A DNA stretch of 64,000 bases from assembly GCA_030142905.1 (NCBI GenBank), contig JASJOG010000056.1:293501-357500 (forward strand). Direction: 5' to 3'. Origin of the DNA: Heliopora coerulea. Lineage: Eukaryota > Cnidaria > Anthozoa > Scleralcyonacea > Helioporidae. The notes beneath the pieces are model-generated. The model saw only the letters and a program-made list of their open reading frames with translations. It was not told the DNA's origin and made no database searches. Below, piece by piece: positions 11,181 to 20,851 of this stretch. A program made the position numbers and the translations under genes. Positions within the stretch are counted from its first letter, which is position 1; the number at the start of each line of letters is the position of its first letter.

Positions 11181-12262
11181 GAGGTTACTGGCCCAGCTTC
11201 TGAGATTTATTCACGCCAAAAACGACATTGCTAGTGGTAAATCTTTTATATCAGGTACGGCGAAAGCAATCCATCATTAAGGGGGTGGGTACCAATCCTA
11301 AAAACTGTCTGGTTACATAGCCGCAGCTGTTCAAATTTTCTACAGTTTTTAATCCCATCTGATCTAAATTGGCCTAGCAAATTGTAACTGCAAACTCACT
11401 TTATATTTTGGTAAGATCTATTTCAACGAGAGAATGCAATTTCACAATACAATTACCTAAACTACTCACCTGGTTTTTTCCCATTACCGCAGGTCTACTT
11501 CTTGGTAAATTAATTAAGTAGTCAGTAAATTAGTAAATTTTGAGTTACGTTGGCAAGTTGTAGATTCATGTTAATAAAGGTTTGTGGTTGTATGCTGTGG
11601 AAGCTATGTCAGTTGAATAGTAAATCGTCAGAGAAACTCTCCTAGACGTCAGAGTTGTTCAAAATACTTAAATCTGACACAGCTTTTATAGCACACAAAC
11701 AAACACCTTTATTAAATATTTCAAAGCATTATTATTGCGGGCTCTAAAGTCCCTCCTTGGCCTCCTATTCCGCTGGTTCTTTACATCGTAAAATTCTTGT
11801 GTTTCTTTACTTTAATACATTGCTTTTTCAAATTGGATTTTTATATGTTGAAAAGATAGACAAGCATCTTGGCAATTCATAATATAATTGAATAAATTAA
11901 TACTCATCTTTCAGCACACTCACTTGAATTGATGAGTTTGACCTCTTTAGTACTTTCTGTTCCATCAGCTATTCAAGAGAAGCTAACTCCAGGTGGATTT
12001 TGAACGGAGAAATGACAACCAAATCTGTACTTTTAACCCGTAGTGCTTCAGTTGATATTTTTTTTCAACAAACGACCCTTTAAAATACTGTTCCGATCTG
12101 CCATGAGGTGAGACAATCGTTGTAAATACTCCATCTCCACATTTCTTGACATTGTACAATCAATTTAAATTGCTGTTGTGATGGCTGTGTAAAATCCCTG
12201 AATATATATCCTAGTTAGTATTGCTTTTATTAATGGGCATTTCTGTTGTTGAAATAATTATC
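11181..12262. other. Non-coding
   Basis: No recognisable exon, RNA or element end before the Penelope-like element starts. Confidence 0.45.
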
Positions 12263-13796
12263 CGACCAATATCTTTCAGTATTTACACGGTAAGTGACCT
12301 ATTTTCCTTCCTTAATGAGTTAATTAACATAAATTTCTCGTCTGATAATCCTGTAATAACCAGTTTCGATATTAAATCTCTATTCACTAACGTCCCTCTC
12401 GATGGAACCATTGATATCATCAGTACTCGCCTGTTTCACAATACAACTCACTTTCAATATTTCTCTCGCGACCAGTTTACCAAGCTTTTACGCTTTGCAG
12501 TTAAAAATTGCCACTTTATTTTCAGTGGATTTCTTTTTGGACAAATTGATGGTGTTTCAGTGGGTTCGCCATTAGGTCCACTTTTCGCCAATATTTTTTT
12601 GTCATTTCATAAAAACACATGGTTTCAGAAATGTCCACAGGGTTTCAAACCAGTCTATTACCGTCGATTCGTTGATGACTGTTTTTTATTATTTCGCTCG
12701 ACAGAACACATTGATCTATTTCTTAATTTCTTAAACCAACAACACGCAAACATAAAATTTACGTCTAAAGTTGAAACCGACAGAACACTTTCATTTCTCG
12801 ACATCTAAACAAACGCTACAACCAGTGGCGTAACGGACTATGGTCAGGGTTAGAGCAACTCCTAAGGGCCCCTGACCTCTAAGTGGCCCCCCAATAAAAC
12901 TGTAAAGACAGTTGAGATTGAATTCTTGAAATACATGTCTATACTAAGGGGGATGACCGGGGTCCCCGAACAAAAATCTCCTAAGGGCCCCCAGTAGTTC
13001 CGTTACTCCACTGGCTACAACGGCTCCTTTCTTACGTCTGTTTATCAAAAACCAACATTCACGGGACTGTTTACTAATGTCCATAGTTTCATCCCTCTCT
13101 CATACAAAAAAAGGTTAAATCAAACCCTTCTTAACCGTTTCTTCAGAATCTGTTCAACTTACGAACATTTTCGTTTGAAAGTTGAAAAATTTAGAAAAAT
13201 CTTCAATCTTAATGGCTATCCGACTTATTTTTGGGATAAATGCATCCTGGTATTTCTTTAGAAAATTTATAACCCTATACTTAGCGTCTTAACAGCTCTT
13301 GAAAAAAGTCATTTATTTTTGCCTTTCGTTCACTGGCCTTCACAGACTCCAAATTCGAACTCAAATTTAAAAATCTGCTTTTCCACCTTTCCTCATCAAA
13401 ATCTTCACCGTCTTCCGACCTACCAAATGCCTGTCACATTTTTTCACCTTCAAAGATAGAATTCCTAAATGTTTGAGGATTCATGTGGTTTACTCGTTCA
13501 CGTGTCAATGCTGTAACGCATTGTATGTGGGCCAAACAGCCCGCCATTTACACACGAGAGTCTCAGACCATTTGGATATCTCTCATTTGACGGGAAAAAA
13601 TCGTACCAATCCTTCTCCTTCAAGCATACTTTCTCATCTCTCCGAAACTGGTCATTCCACTTATTTAATCGACTTCCGTATTCTTTCTTCGCGCTCCTCT
13701 AGTTCCGAACTTTTTACCAAGGAAACCCTACATGTTGGCCAACTTAACCCTTCATTAAACACCAATCTTAGTTTTATTCCTCTATCCCTATTCTAA
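12263..13796 (+). pseudogene. Penelope-like element: RT and GIY-YIG, interrupted
   Basis: The first block (12263-12808) holds RT motifs in order: S-F-D-I-K-S-L-F-T-N-V-P-L (motif A), G-V-S-V-G-S-P-L-G-P-L-F-A-N-I-F-L-S (motif B) and Y-R-R-F-V-D-D-C-F (motif C, catalytic F-V-D-D), then S-F-L-D-I. A MITE splits the gene at 12823-13013. After it the frame resumes with F-L-T-S-V-Y-Q-K-P-T-F-T-G and a thumb region to about 13260. A final block (13473-13796) is a GIY-YIG endonuclease with V-V-Y-S-F-T-C, N-A-L-Y-V-G-Q-T and a following R. The 5' end is truncated; the N-terminal RT fingers are missing. Stops near 12806, 13260 and between blocks show it is inactive. PLE polyproteins normally run RT then GIY-YIG, as here. 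Confidence 0.88.
12823..13013. mobile_element. hAT-type MITE inside the Penelope-like element
   Basis: This is a 191-bp element with terminal repeats CAGTGGCGTAACG and, on the opposite strand at the right end, CAGTGGAGTAACG. It is flanked by a perfect 8-bp target duplication GCTACAAC (12815-12822 and 13014-13021). An 8-bp duplication with CAG-type ends is diagnostic of hAT transposition. The interior has two GGGCCCC-type tracts and no coding capacity. It inserted after the host PLE. Confidence 0.88.
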
Positions 13797-13822
13797 CTGA
13801 CGTACTTCTATTTCATCTCATT

Positions 13823-14104
13823 TCATTTTATTGATCTCTTTTTTTTCGCAATGTGTCGTAGCTCCTCCCTTCTTAAAGCTATTAAAGACTGATTCCTTGT
13901 CTTTTTCACTCTATCAATTGAACTTTCCATTGTAAAAGATGAAGGATGTGTTGCATCTGATTGCGATGAATCTTCCTGTCTCAAGTTGCCAAAAGAACTT
14001 TCAACTGCTTTCCGACCTTTCTTACTTGGTTTCTTGCCGCAACGTTTCCCCTTATGATGAGACATACTGCAACAATTTAAAAAGCATCCATGAGGTTCAC
14101 TCAA
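13823..14104 (-). CDS. Possible small basic ORF or exon, unrecognised
   Basis: The frame is open for 93 codons. An internal ATG at residue 14 is directly preceded by TTGTTGCAG, a plausible splice acceptor, giving an 80-residue lysine/arginine-rich product (start M-S-H-H-K-G-K-R-C-G-K-K-P-S-K-K, end H-I-A-K-K-K-R-S-I-K). It lies between two Penelope-like elements and could belong to the 5' part of either or to nothing. I do not recognise it. Confidence 0.25.
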   Translation of the reverse strand: MSEPHGCFLNCCSMSHHKGKRCGKKPSKKGRKAVESSFGNLRQEDSSQSDATHPSSFTMESSIDRVKKTRNQSLIALRREELRHIAKKKRSIK

Positions 14105-14217
14105 ATTTTGTTATATCTACAAAATAAGGCTGGTAAAAGCAAAAATCCACGGTAAAAAACGACTTTTCGACCGTTATTCGGTCATTGCCAAGTTTGAAGT
14201 TCGAATGAAAAATTAGC

Positions 14218-14278
14218 GTGTATATATATATAGAGACAGAGACAGAGACAGAGACAGAGAGAGAGAGAGAGAGAGAGC
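14218..14278 (+). repeat. GAGACA and GA microsatellite
   Basis: TA repeats pass into four GAGACA units and then a GA run. ORFs across it are low-complexity. Confidence 0.95.
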
Positions 14279-14340
14279 GCTCTAGATATCCATGCCATAT
14301 CTGTGACACTTTCATTACATTTATTCTGTATATATATACA

Positions 14341-14894
14341 CATTTTGAGGGAGATAAGAATGTTAAAAGCAACAAAAGCACTAAAATGTGTAAATACAGG
14401 TATAAAAGAAAAAGAGTACTAACTAAAATACATAACAAACAATAGATAAAAAAAATAAAATCAGATAAAAAGTTTCGCACGAATTGAGCCTGATTGAACA
14501 TTGAAACTGGGTCTTAATTTCCTAATGAGTAGCATTTTGTATAACAAACAATCGAACTTGTTTTTACATTTCTTAAGAACAGTAAATTGTTTGTTTTTAC
14601 ATTTCTTAAGATCAGTAAATTGTCCAGCTCCGAAAGATCTTAGCAAACTACTTACTGTTCTTAAGAAATGTGAAAACAAGTTCGATTGTTTGTTACACAA
14701 AATGCTGCTCATTAGGGCATTAAGATCCAGTCTCAATGTTCAATCGGACTGCATTCGTACGAAACTTTTTATCTGATTTTATCATTTTTGTCTGTTATTT
14801 TTTATGTATTTTAATTAGTACTCTTTCTCTTTTACGCCTGTATTTACACATTTTAGTGCTTTTATTGTTGTTAACATTCCTATCTCCCACAACC

Positions 14895-14897
<3 letters not shown>
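14341..14897. mobile_element. Foldback element of about 557 bp
   Basis: The two halves are long inverted repeats of each other, from CATTTTGAGGGAGATAAG on the left to its near reverse complement ending around 14897. The centre is near 14620. The left arm carries an extra direct duplication of about 33 bp (around 14560-14620) near the centre. Mirror-image ORFs on opposite strands result from the palindrome. TA repeats flank both ends, so insertion into a TA microsatellite is likely. Confidence 0.8.

Positions 14898-14898
<1 letters not shown>

Positions 14899-14944
<46 letters not shown>
14899..14944. repeat. TA microsatellite
   Basis: Uninterrupted TA dinucleotides next to the foldback element. 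Confidence 0.97.
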
Positions 14945-14948
<4 letters not shown>

Positions 14949-14965
14949 CAAAAGACAAAATTTTG

Positions 14966-15017
14966 CTGTCGCTACTCTGAGTTTCACGCGCTCAGGCGAT
15001 CATCAGGCAACTGACAG
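14966..15017 (-). ncRNA. Candidate type I hammerhead ribozyme
   Basis: On the minus strand this 52-nt stretch contains the core CTGATGA, then GAAAC, then a GTA cleavage triplet, in the order of a type I hammerhead. Stem I: outer CTGTC pairs with GACAG and inner GC with GC, with an AGTT bulge between them. Stem II: CGC pairs with GCG around a CTGAGC loop, with a T-T mismatch at its base. Stem III: A-T, C-G and T-A pairs close a CAG triloop, short as in retroelement hammerheads. It lies 41 bp downstream of a Penelope-like GIY-YIG reading frame on the same strand. Hammerheads are known in the terminal repeats of PLEs. Cleavage activity is inferred. Confidence 0.65.
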
Positions 15018-15057
15018 ATGAGATTTAATTATTCACATATATACAGGTGACAAAAGT

Positions 15058-15729
15058 TTAAACGAAGTGTTTGGTTACATGTCGGCATTTGCTAAATAGT
15101 TCGGACCGTCTGTTCAAAATGTTTTTCCCTTGTCTCTTTAGTATAAGCAACTTTTCTTCGAGGCATAGGCGACATTTTCTTGATCCTGCCTTGCATGATG
15201 GAATTTGCTTGATGATGTCCCAGGCGATTGTGTATTTGCGTTTGTTGTCTTTCAGGCTCCAAATGTGTTTTGAAAGTTCGGTTTCGTTTAAGTATTTTTT
15301 GTTGTTGAGAGATTTGCAGTGATTTCGGTACCTAGTTTTGAAGTCGTTACCTGTTACGCCTATGTATGTCTTCGTCTCGTTGTTGTCAGTGGTCGTTATT
15401 CTTGCCTTGTAAACTTGAGAATGACCGAAGAACCGTCGAAACGTCGGTTTTTTTCCGTGGTTTTTAAAAAACCCTAATTGATAAAAATAAGGCTGCCAAA
15501 ATAAAATAGGGTACTTACCCCCTTCCATCGTACTTCCTGCGAGATTAATGGGGACGTCATTAGGGGTAACAATGCGACTTCGTGGGCGATTTGCACTGAA
15601 ATCACTGACTGAAATGTGACGTCCTTCACAGGGTTTCTCTGTTTGGCTGAGCAGCTTTGGCAGGCAAAACATCGAAAGCAATATTATTGAAGCAGCCGAG
15701 ATATTTGATGTGCATTGAAGTGTTGTCAA
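15058..15729 (-). pseudogene. Penelope-like GIY-YIG endonuclease fragment
   Basis: The C-terminal 140 or so residues form a GIY-YIG-type domain: V-Y-K-A-R-I-T-T leads into K-T-Y-I-G-V-T-G-N-D-F-K-T-R-Y-R-N-H, then S-K-H-I-W-x-L-K, a C-R-L-C-L-E-E-K-L motif and N-R-R-S-E-L-F-S-K-C-R-H at the end. This differs from the domains at 350-700 and 13473-13796, so it belongs to another PLE lineage. The N-terminal 80 residues of the open frame look unrelated and are probably flanking sequence. No RT domain is attached, so this is a 3' fragment. A hammerhead-like RNA lies just downstream. Confidence 0.7.
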
Positions 15730-16394
15730 TTTTTGAATATGGTAACTGGCTGTGCAATTCCTTTGCGTACCAACAGGCAGAAGAAAGGTTCTGGCATAAA
15801 GTCCGATCGTTTGCCGATTAAAAAATGCAAACTTTTAAAGTCTGGCACCAAAGAATTCGCTGCGAGAGCATTTCGAATCATGCCAAAATGAGAATCTGTA
15901 GTGCACACAAAATCGTCTGCTAAAATCTTCGACAACACACAGATGTTATGTGATTTCGAGTAGCTTTTGGGCCCCTTCAAGCGACGCATCCGCATCTGCT
16001 GTGTTAAATACAACCTCGTACCCAGGGTCTTTATTAGGAACACCGAGTAATGGCCCTGGGTACGAGGTTGTGTTAAACACTGGCTGTTGTTTGTCGGAAC
16101 GTATAAATGTTTTATACATGCGATCCTTCCGCACTTTATGTAGGCAAATGCATACCACAAAAACCACGTTGTAACCCTTTCTGATGGAAATCTTTTGGAC
16201 GCATCCGTCTTTACACAGTTGATACAACTCTCTCAGGGATTTGGAGTGTTTGGTCACTTCATTGCCCACAGCAATGAAATAGCTTATAATCTACCATTAA
16301 CAATGCTCTCAGAGCATTTGCGGTCGCAGAATCTAAGGTAATATCTCAACGCAACAAGTTCTTCCCCACAAGAGGTACAGGAACTTTTGGCCAT
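15726..16394 (-). pseudogene. Unrecognised decayed coding region
   Basis: Three overlapping minus-strand blocks look coding. The first starts at an ATG at 16394 with a cysteine-rich segment (C-T-S-C-G-E-E, then C-D-R-K-C) and stops at 16284. A second, in another frame, runs from about 16280 to 15946 with a hydrophobic N-V-V-F-V-V-C-I-C-L stretch. A third frame overlaps to 15726 with F-V-C-T-T-D-S-H-F-G-M-I-R-N-A-L. Frame changes imply decay. A 62-bp foldback insertion at 16010-16071 lies inside the second block. I cannot name the family. Confidence 0.35.
16010..16071. mobile_element. 62-bp miniature foldback element
   Basis: Perfect terminal repeats ACAACCTCGTACCCAGGG occupy the two ends in inverted orientation around a 26-nt centre. 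Flanks GTTAAAT and GTTAAAC resemble a target duplication. No coding capacity. Confidence 0.75.
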
Positions 16395-17995
16395 GCTTCA
16401 TTATACTTTTCCCCTACGATCTTAACAGATAAACGCTTGAACAGCGTGGACACTACGCCATAAATCTAAACTAACTGGAAAGCACCGAAGAGCACCTCAC
16501 CATGTTTTGCCTACCTAGCTTCTTTAGCCAATCAGATGAAAGCTTTGAAAAGTATCACATTTCAGTGCTAATCGCCCTTTAGCGAAAGAGACAAAGCGCG
16601 CTCAATGAAGAGCCTAATAAACCCTTCAACTCAACGAGAACTGAGAAGTGCAGTAAGTAACCATATGATGGGAAAAAAATATTGAGTCAAAAGGCAATTT
16701 CTTTACACTAGCCGGTCTTGAAGCAACAACTCCTGACGCCATCTTTTAACTGATTTCGCTGCTAACCGGAAAGTTCGTAGCACCGACGAAAGACAGTTCG
16801 CGTCATCACCTGGCCATTAACCGCATACAACGCTTTTATGTTCGTAAAGTTTCCATCGAGTGCAAGAACCCATTCACTTGCGCAAATCAAACTGCTCAAC
16901 TAAACCTGCGTACACTCGGTACCCTCGTAACGAATATATAATCGCAGAAAAGCCAGAAAAACGTCTATGTGTTCAAATTATCGACGTTGCATTAGTGCAT
17001 TACACGCACTCAATTTTGAACTCTTCCCACGATTAGCCTGAAACCTAAGGTGGATGATATCGCATTTGTCACGCGTTCACCTCCAACATTCAGTCTATCG
17101 AGTCACATACAGCATGGACTCAACGAAACTTTGTCTTATGTTCCCTCACAAAATTGAATAAAAACTCAATGGTTTAATCGAGGAATGCCATAAAGAATAT
17201 AGACTAAAAAAGAAAAAACTATTGGCTCCATATCGCATTCACCTTTCGTATACCCCAATCCACTACTTCCGCCCGTTAATGTATCAGTAAAACTGTTCAA
17301 GGTCATTCCACGGCAAATGCGGTGGACACATGTACGCTTTGCATACCTATTTTTGAGACATGTCAAGTGATTCCAAGCCTCAGATTTTAATCTTCATAAT
17401 GTCATGAAATTGCTGGAGACTGGCAAGTCTTGACCTGCATGGGGCTGGACAGTTCCAAAAGGACATGCATGTGAGCGTTGATGATCCGATGAGGTACAGC
17501 AAATCTCTTGGAGGAGTTACAAACTCTGCAAAGTCCATCAATTGCCCGGAAGACCAGCAGCTCGTTGCGCAGCAACTTTTTTAGTTTATAACATTGCAGG
17601 TATCTCATCTGCAGTCCTTATTAATTGCGAGGTTTGCCTTCAGAATGCAGAAAATTTCGCTTTGGAAACTTTGAAATTTCCAGACTTGTGGGACTTATCT
17701 CCCACTCCGCAAAAACTGAAAAACTGGCTTGAACGTGGGGATCTGTTGAGATTGATGAAGAAGGAACAATCGCCTTTGCCTTTTATAGTCAAAATCGCCA
17801 TAAGTTGAAAACTGCTGACTAAGCTTAGAAATTGTTTAGATCTACAATCTTCTAAAACTATATTAACCTTTTATGGTTTTGCCAAAGCCAACGTATTGGA
17901 GCATTTTAATTCTGCATAAACTGGCATCTACCAATCAGATAAACTTTCCTACAGTCGTGCTTGTGCCCAAAGAGTTCACACAAAAAATTGTGATA
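16395..17995. other. Unrecognised, mostly non-coding
   Basis: Several short ORFs are present on both strands between 17166 and 17810 but none has recognisable motifs. A mildly coding-like plus frame at 17630-17800 (L-E-T-L-K-F-P-D-L-W-D-L-S) could be an exon of something unknown. Confidence 0.35.
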
Positions 17996-18319
17996 TTACA
18001 CCTTTTGCTGTTCATTACAAGAAAATATACGATCATGAACGCCAAATTCGAGCTCATTAACGCGAAAACACATTCATTTTATTAATGAATTAACTCTCAT
18101 TTTCGCTTTTGTCGGGTTCATTTAACTTTTTTTTGCATAGAAAGTAACAGTCATTAACACAGATACGCAACCATTTGTATATGAAAAGCATTCATTAGTA
18201 CCAACAGACCATTAACACCGTTTGACTATGCATTACGGAGAATAAAATTTCAATTGTGTAAGACATTTGTTCAGCCTGTTGCAGGGTCAGTTTAAAGTTA
18301 TGTGGAATCCCAACATGTA

Positions 18320-19657
18320 CAGGGTGTCCATAAAGTTTCTTTACAATTTAAAAAAATTATTACAAAGGCAATTGATGAGATATCTTAATCAGATTTGTTA
18401 TATGCACTCAGTGGTTATCAAAGTTTTTAATCACATTGCATTTGTGTATTTCAAGTACCCTGTTGATGAAATAGGTAGTGTTAAATGAACCCCTATAAAA
18501 ATGGGTACTCCTCAAGAAAAGGCACAATGTGTATCATGGTTTATTGAAACAAAATCGGATACGCAGACTCAGCGAAACTACAGAACTAAGTATGGAAGAG
18601 ATCCACCGTCACGTCCGTCAATTCGTGCATGGCACAAGAAGTTTATGAAGACAGAGACAGTGTTGGATAAAGAGAGGAGTGGACGACCAAGAACATTTGA
18701 GGAAAACATCGATCGTGTAAGACAAGCCTTTGATCGTTCTCCTGCAAAGTCCATCCGTACTGCTGCCAGACAGTTAGAGCTACCACGTCCAACAGTGCAC
18801 AAAGTCCTACACAAGAACTTGCGATTGTACGCTTACAAAGTGCAACTCTTACAGGCACTCGAGCCAAATGATAAACCAAGACGAAAAGAGTTTGCAGTAA
18901 ACATGCTGGAACGAACTTCTGAGGATGAAACGTTCCTCACCCCAGTTTGTTTTAGTGATGAAACAACGTTTCATGTTTCAGGGAAACTTAACACACATAA
19001 TGTGAGAATCTGGGGATCAGGACACCCCCATATGACTAGGGAACTTCACCGAGATAGTCCAAAGGTGAGTGTGGGGTGTGGGGTCATGTGCAATCGAATT
19101 ATTGGTCCACTTTTCTTCCACGAGACATCAATTACTGCAAATGTTTACCTTGACCTTCTGACTGAATATGTGGCACCACAACTAGATGACCTTCAACCAA
19201 CCATCATTTTCCAGCAAGATGGTGCACCACCACATCGGGGACTGCATGTTCGTGAGTTCCTAAATCAAACATTCCCAGACCGGTGGATTGGAAGGGATGA
19301 CCCGATTCCCTGGCCACCTCGTTCACCAGATATCACTCCCCTGGACTTCTTTCTGTGGGGTGATGTTAAAGATATCATGTATCGAACAAAGATACGGGAC
19401 ATCACTGACCTAAAGCAAAAGATCACTGATGCCATTGCGACCATTGATGAGGCCATGCTACAGCGAACAAGGCAAGAAATCGAGTACCGTCTTAATGTGC
19501 TTCGTGCAACTAATGGTGCCCATGTACAGGTGTATTAAATGAGGCAAAAAAACCTTCAATATCTACTCCTCATTTTGCAACAATTTCCACATATTTGTCT
19601 GCTCGTTTGCTTTTGTAATAAATTTTTAAATTGTAAAGAGACTTTATGGACACCCTG
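18320..19657 (+). mobile_element. Complete mariner-like (ITm) transposon, 1338 bp
   Basis: The terminal repeats start CAGGGTGTCCATAAAGT on both ends in inverted orientation, with only one mismatch in about 35 bp. The element is flanked by the TA duplication typical of IS630-Tc1-mariner transposons (18318-18319 and 19658-19659). It carries one intact transposase gene. Near-identical repeats plus an undamaged gene indicate a young, possibly still active copy. Confidence 0.93.
18501..19538 (+). CDS. Mariner-like DDD transposase
   Basis: This 345-residue intact transposase binds the terminal repeats and performs cut-and-paste transposition at TA. Residues 1-60 form the first helix-turn-helix (K-A-Q-C-V-S-W-F-I-E-T-K-S and R-P-S-I-R-A-W). 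A second HTH region follows G-R-P-R-T-F (S-P-A-K-S-I-R-T-A-A-R-Q-L-E-L-P). The catalytic aspartates appear as F-S-D-E-T-T-F-H, F-Q-Q-D-G-A-P-P-H and R-S-P-D-I-T-P-L-D-F-F-L-W-G; I count 36 residues between the second and third, so it is not a classic DD34D mariner. Length is typical (about 345). The ATG at 18501 is the first in frame and lies 181 bp inside the left terminal repeat. No stops or frameshifts. Confidence 0.92.
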   Translation: MGTPQEKAQCVSWFIETKSDTQTQRNYRTKYGRDPPSRPSIRAWHKKFMKTETVLDKERSGRPRTFEENIDRVRQAFDRSPAKSIRTAARQLELPRPTVHKVLHKNLRLYAYKVQLLQALEPNDKPRRKEFAVNMLERTSEDETFLTPVCFSDETTFHVSGKLNTHNVRIWGSGHPHMTRELHRDSPKVSVGCGVMCNRIIGPLFFHETSITANVYLDLLTEYVAPQLDDLQPTIIFQQDGAPPHRGLHVREFLNQTFPDRWIGRDDPIPWPPRSPDITPLDFFLWGDVKDIMYRTKIRDITDLKQKITDAIATIDEAMLQRTRQEIEYRLNVLRATNGAHVQVY

Positions 19658-19670
19658 TATATTTCAAAAA

Positions 19671-19868
19671 GTTAACGAACTTTGTTTGGTAGCGCTTTCC
19701 TAACACACATAAACTTTCTCGTCGTAGAAAAAAAATGTTTTGTTATCAAAGATTGCAGTACATGCACTGAAAGCTCAGATCTCGATCGAAGCTTTGATAG
19801 CAAAACATTTTTTCAAAGACGTGTAAGATAATGTGTTACCGAAGTGCTCCCAAACAAAGTTCGTTAAC
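19671..19868. mobile_element. 198-bp MITE inside the foldback element
   Basis: Terminal inverted repeats GTTAACGAACTTTGTTTGG are perfect over 19 bp and continue imperfectly for about 50 bp. It lies in the loop of the host foldback, 11 bp past the mariner's target duplication. No coding capacity. Superfamily unassigned. Confidence 0.85.
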
Positions 19869-20188
19869 AATTTGAAATATACATGTTGAGATTCCATACA
19901 ACCTGCAAAAGACTCGGCAAATGTCTTGCGTATCTGAAATTTTATCGTCTATAATGTAAAGTAGAATGGCGTCAATGGTTGTCTGATGACGCTATTGAAT
20001 GCCTTTTCAAGAAAATGGTTGCGTATCTCTGTTAATAAATGTTACTTTCTAAGCAATAATTCTAAATGAACGTGACAAAAGTGGAAATGAGTGCCGATTT
20101 AATGAAATGAATGTATTGTCACGTTAATGAGTTCAAGTTTGGCGTTTATGATGGTATATTTTTTGATAATGAACAACAAAAGGTGTAA

Positions 20189-20715
20189 AGCAATTTCTAT
20201 TATTTCGTCTGTAACTTAAAGATGAGGTCTTGTTTCCTTGGGTAGAAAATCTTTAAAGTCTTACTTTGTCCTTCAACAACATGTTTAAGGTACAAGAAAT
20301 AACAAGAATTATGTGTTGTTACTTGTTACCAGCCATCAAAACGGTATATCCATGTAGAGGATTCTTTATCGGTGTGAAGATATTTAATGAATTGCCATTC
20401 CATATTAGGAAAACTGTAGATCAGAACGCCTTTAAATAAAGAGGTTATTAAGTGGTGAAAAAGGGTAATTTAGTGCCGAAACCAGTAATTAAATGCAAAC
20501 TATTGTTGCCTTTTTCTGCACTTCGTAACGCTGAAATTGCACTCTTCTCAGCCAATCAGAATTGAGAGATTTGTTCATGAATATTATTAACGTAAAAATG
20601 TCTATTAGCAGTGACAGCGAAAGCGAAGGAAACCACAATACAGAAGTTAAAAGCTACAATTCCAATGTCAAATTTTTGTTATATTATTTTAACCAAAATG
20701 GCAAATGGCACTTTC
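20189..20715. other. Non-coding
   Basis: No gene or element recognised between the foldback element and the hairpins that follow. Confidence 0.45.
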
Positions 20716-20761
20716 CTGGAGGATTCACGTTTAATTATCTAATTAAACGTGAATCCTCCAG
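20716..20761. repeat. Perfect hairpin, 22-bp arms
   Basis: Arms at 20716-20737 and 20740-20761 are perfect inverted repeats separated only by TC. Confidence 0.95.
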
Positions 20762-20785
20762 ATATCCTAGAGATAAATTGAATCC

Positions 20786-20851
20786 TAGAGATAAATTCTC
20801 ATTAAAGACTCAATACATCTGTATTGAGTCTTTAATGAGAATTTATCTCTA
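20786..20851. repeat. Perfect hairpin, 32-bp arms
   Basis: Arms at 20786-20817 and 20820-20851 are perfect inverted repeats, again separated by exactly TC. Between this and the previous hairpin, ATCCTAGAGATAAATT is directly repeated. Confidence 0.95.

Larger units (their letters stand above)
17996..20188. mobile_element. Foldback element hosting two nested insertions
   Basis: The ends read TTACACCTTTTGCTGTTCAT on the left and the reverse complement with one mismatch on the right, and the arms mirror each other for about 320 bp. After removing the mariner (18320-19657) and the inner MITE (19671-19868), the arms meet as an almost continuous palindrome; sequence left of the mariner (GGAATCCCAACATGTA) mirrors sequence right of the inner MITE (TACATGTTGAGATTCC). 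An uninterrupted relative lies at 51411-51817. Confidence 0.82.

Noticed and set aside
14461..14776. Two similar 91-codon ORFs on opposite strands
   Set aside because: They are mirror images caused by the palindrome of the foldback element.
15421..15450. Second hammerhead-like motif (GAAGA...CGAAACGTC)
   Set aside because: The core deviates from CTGANGA and no stem I pairing was found.
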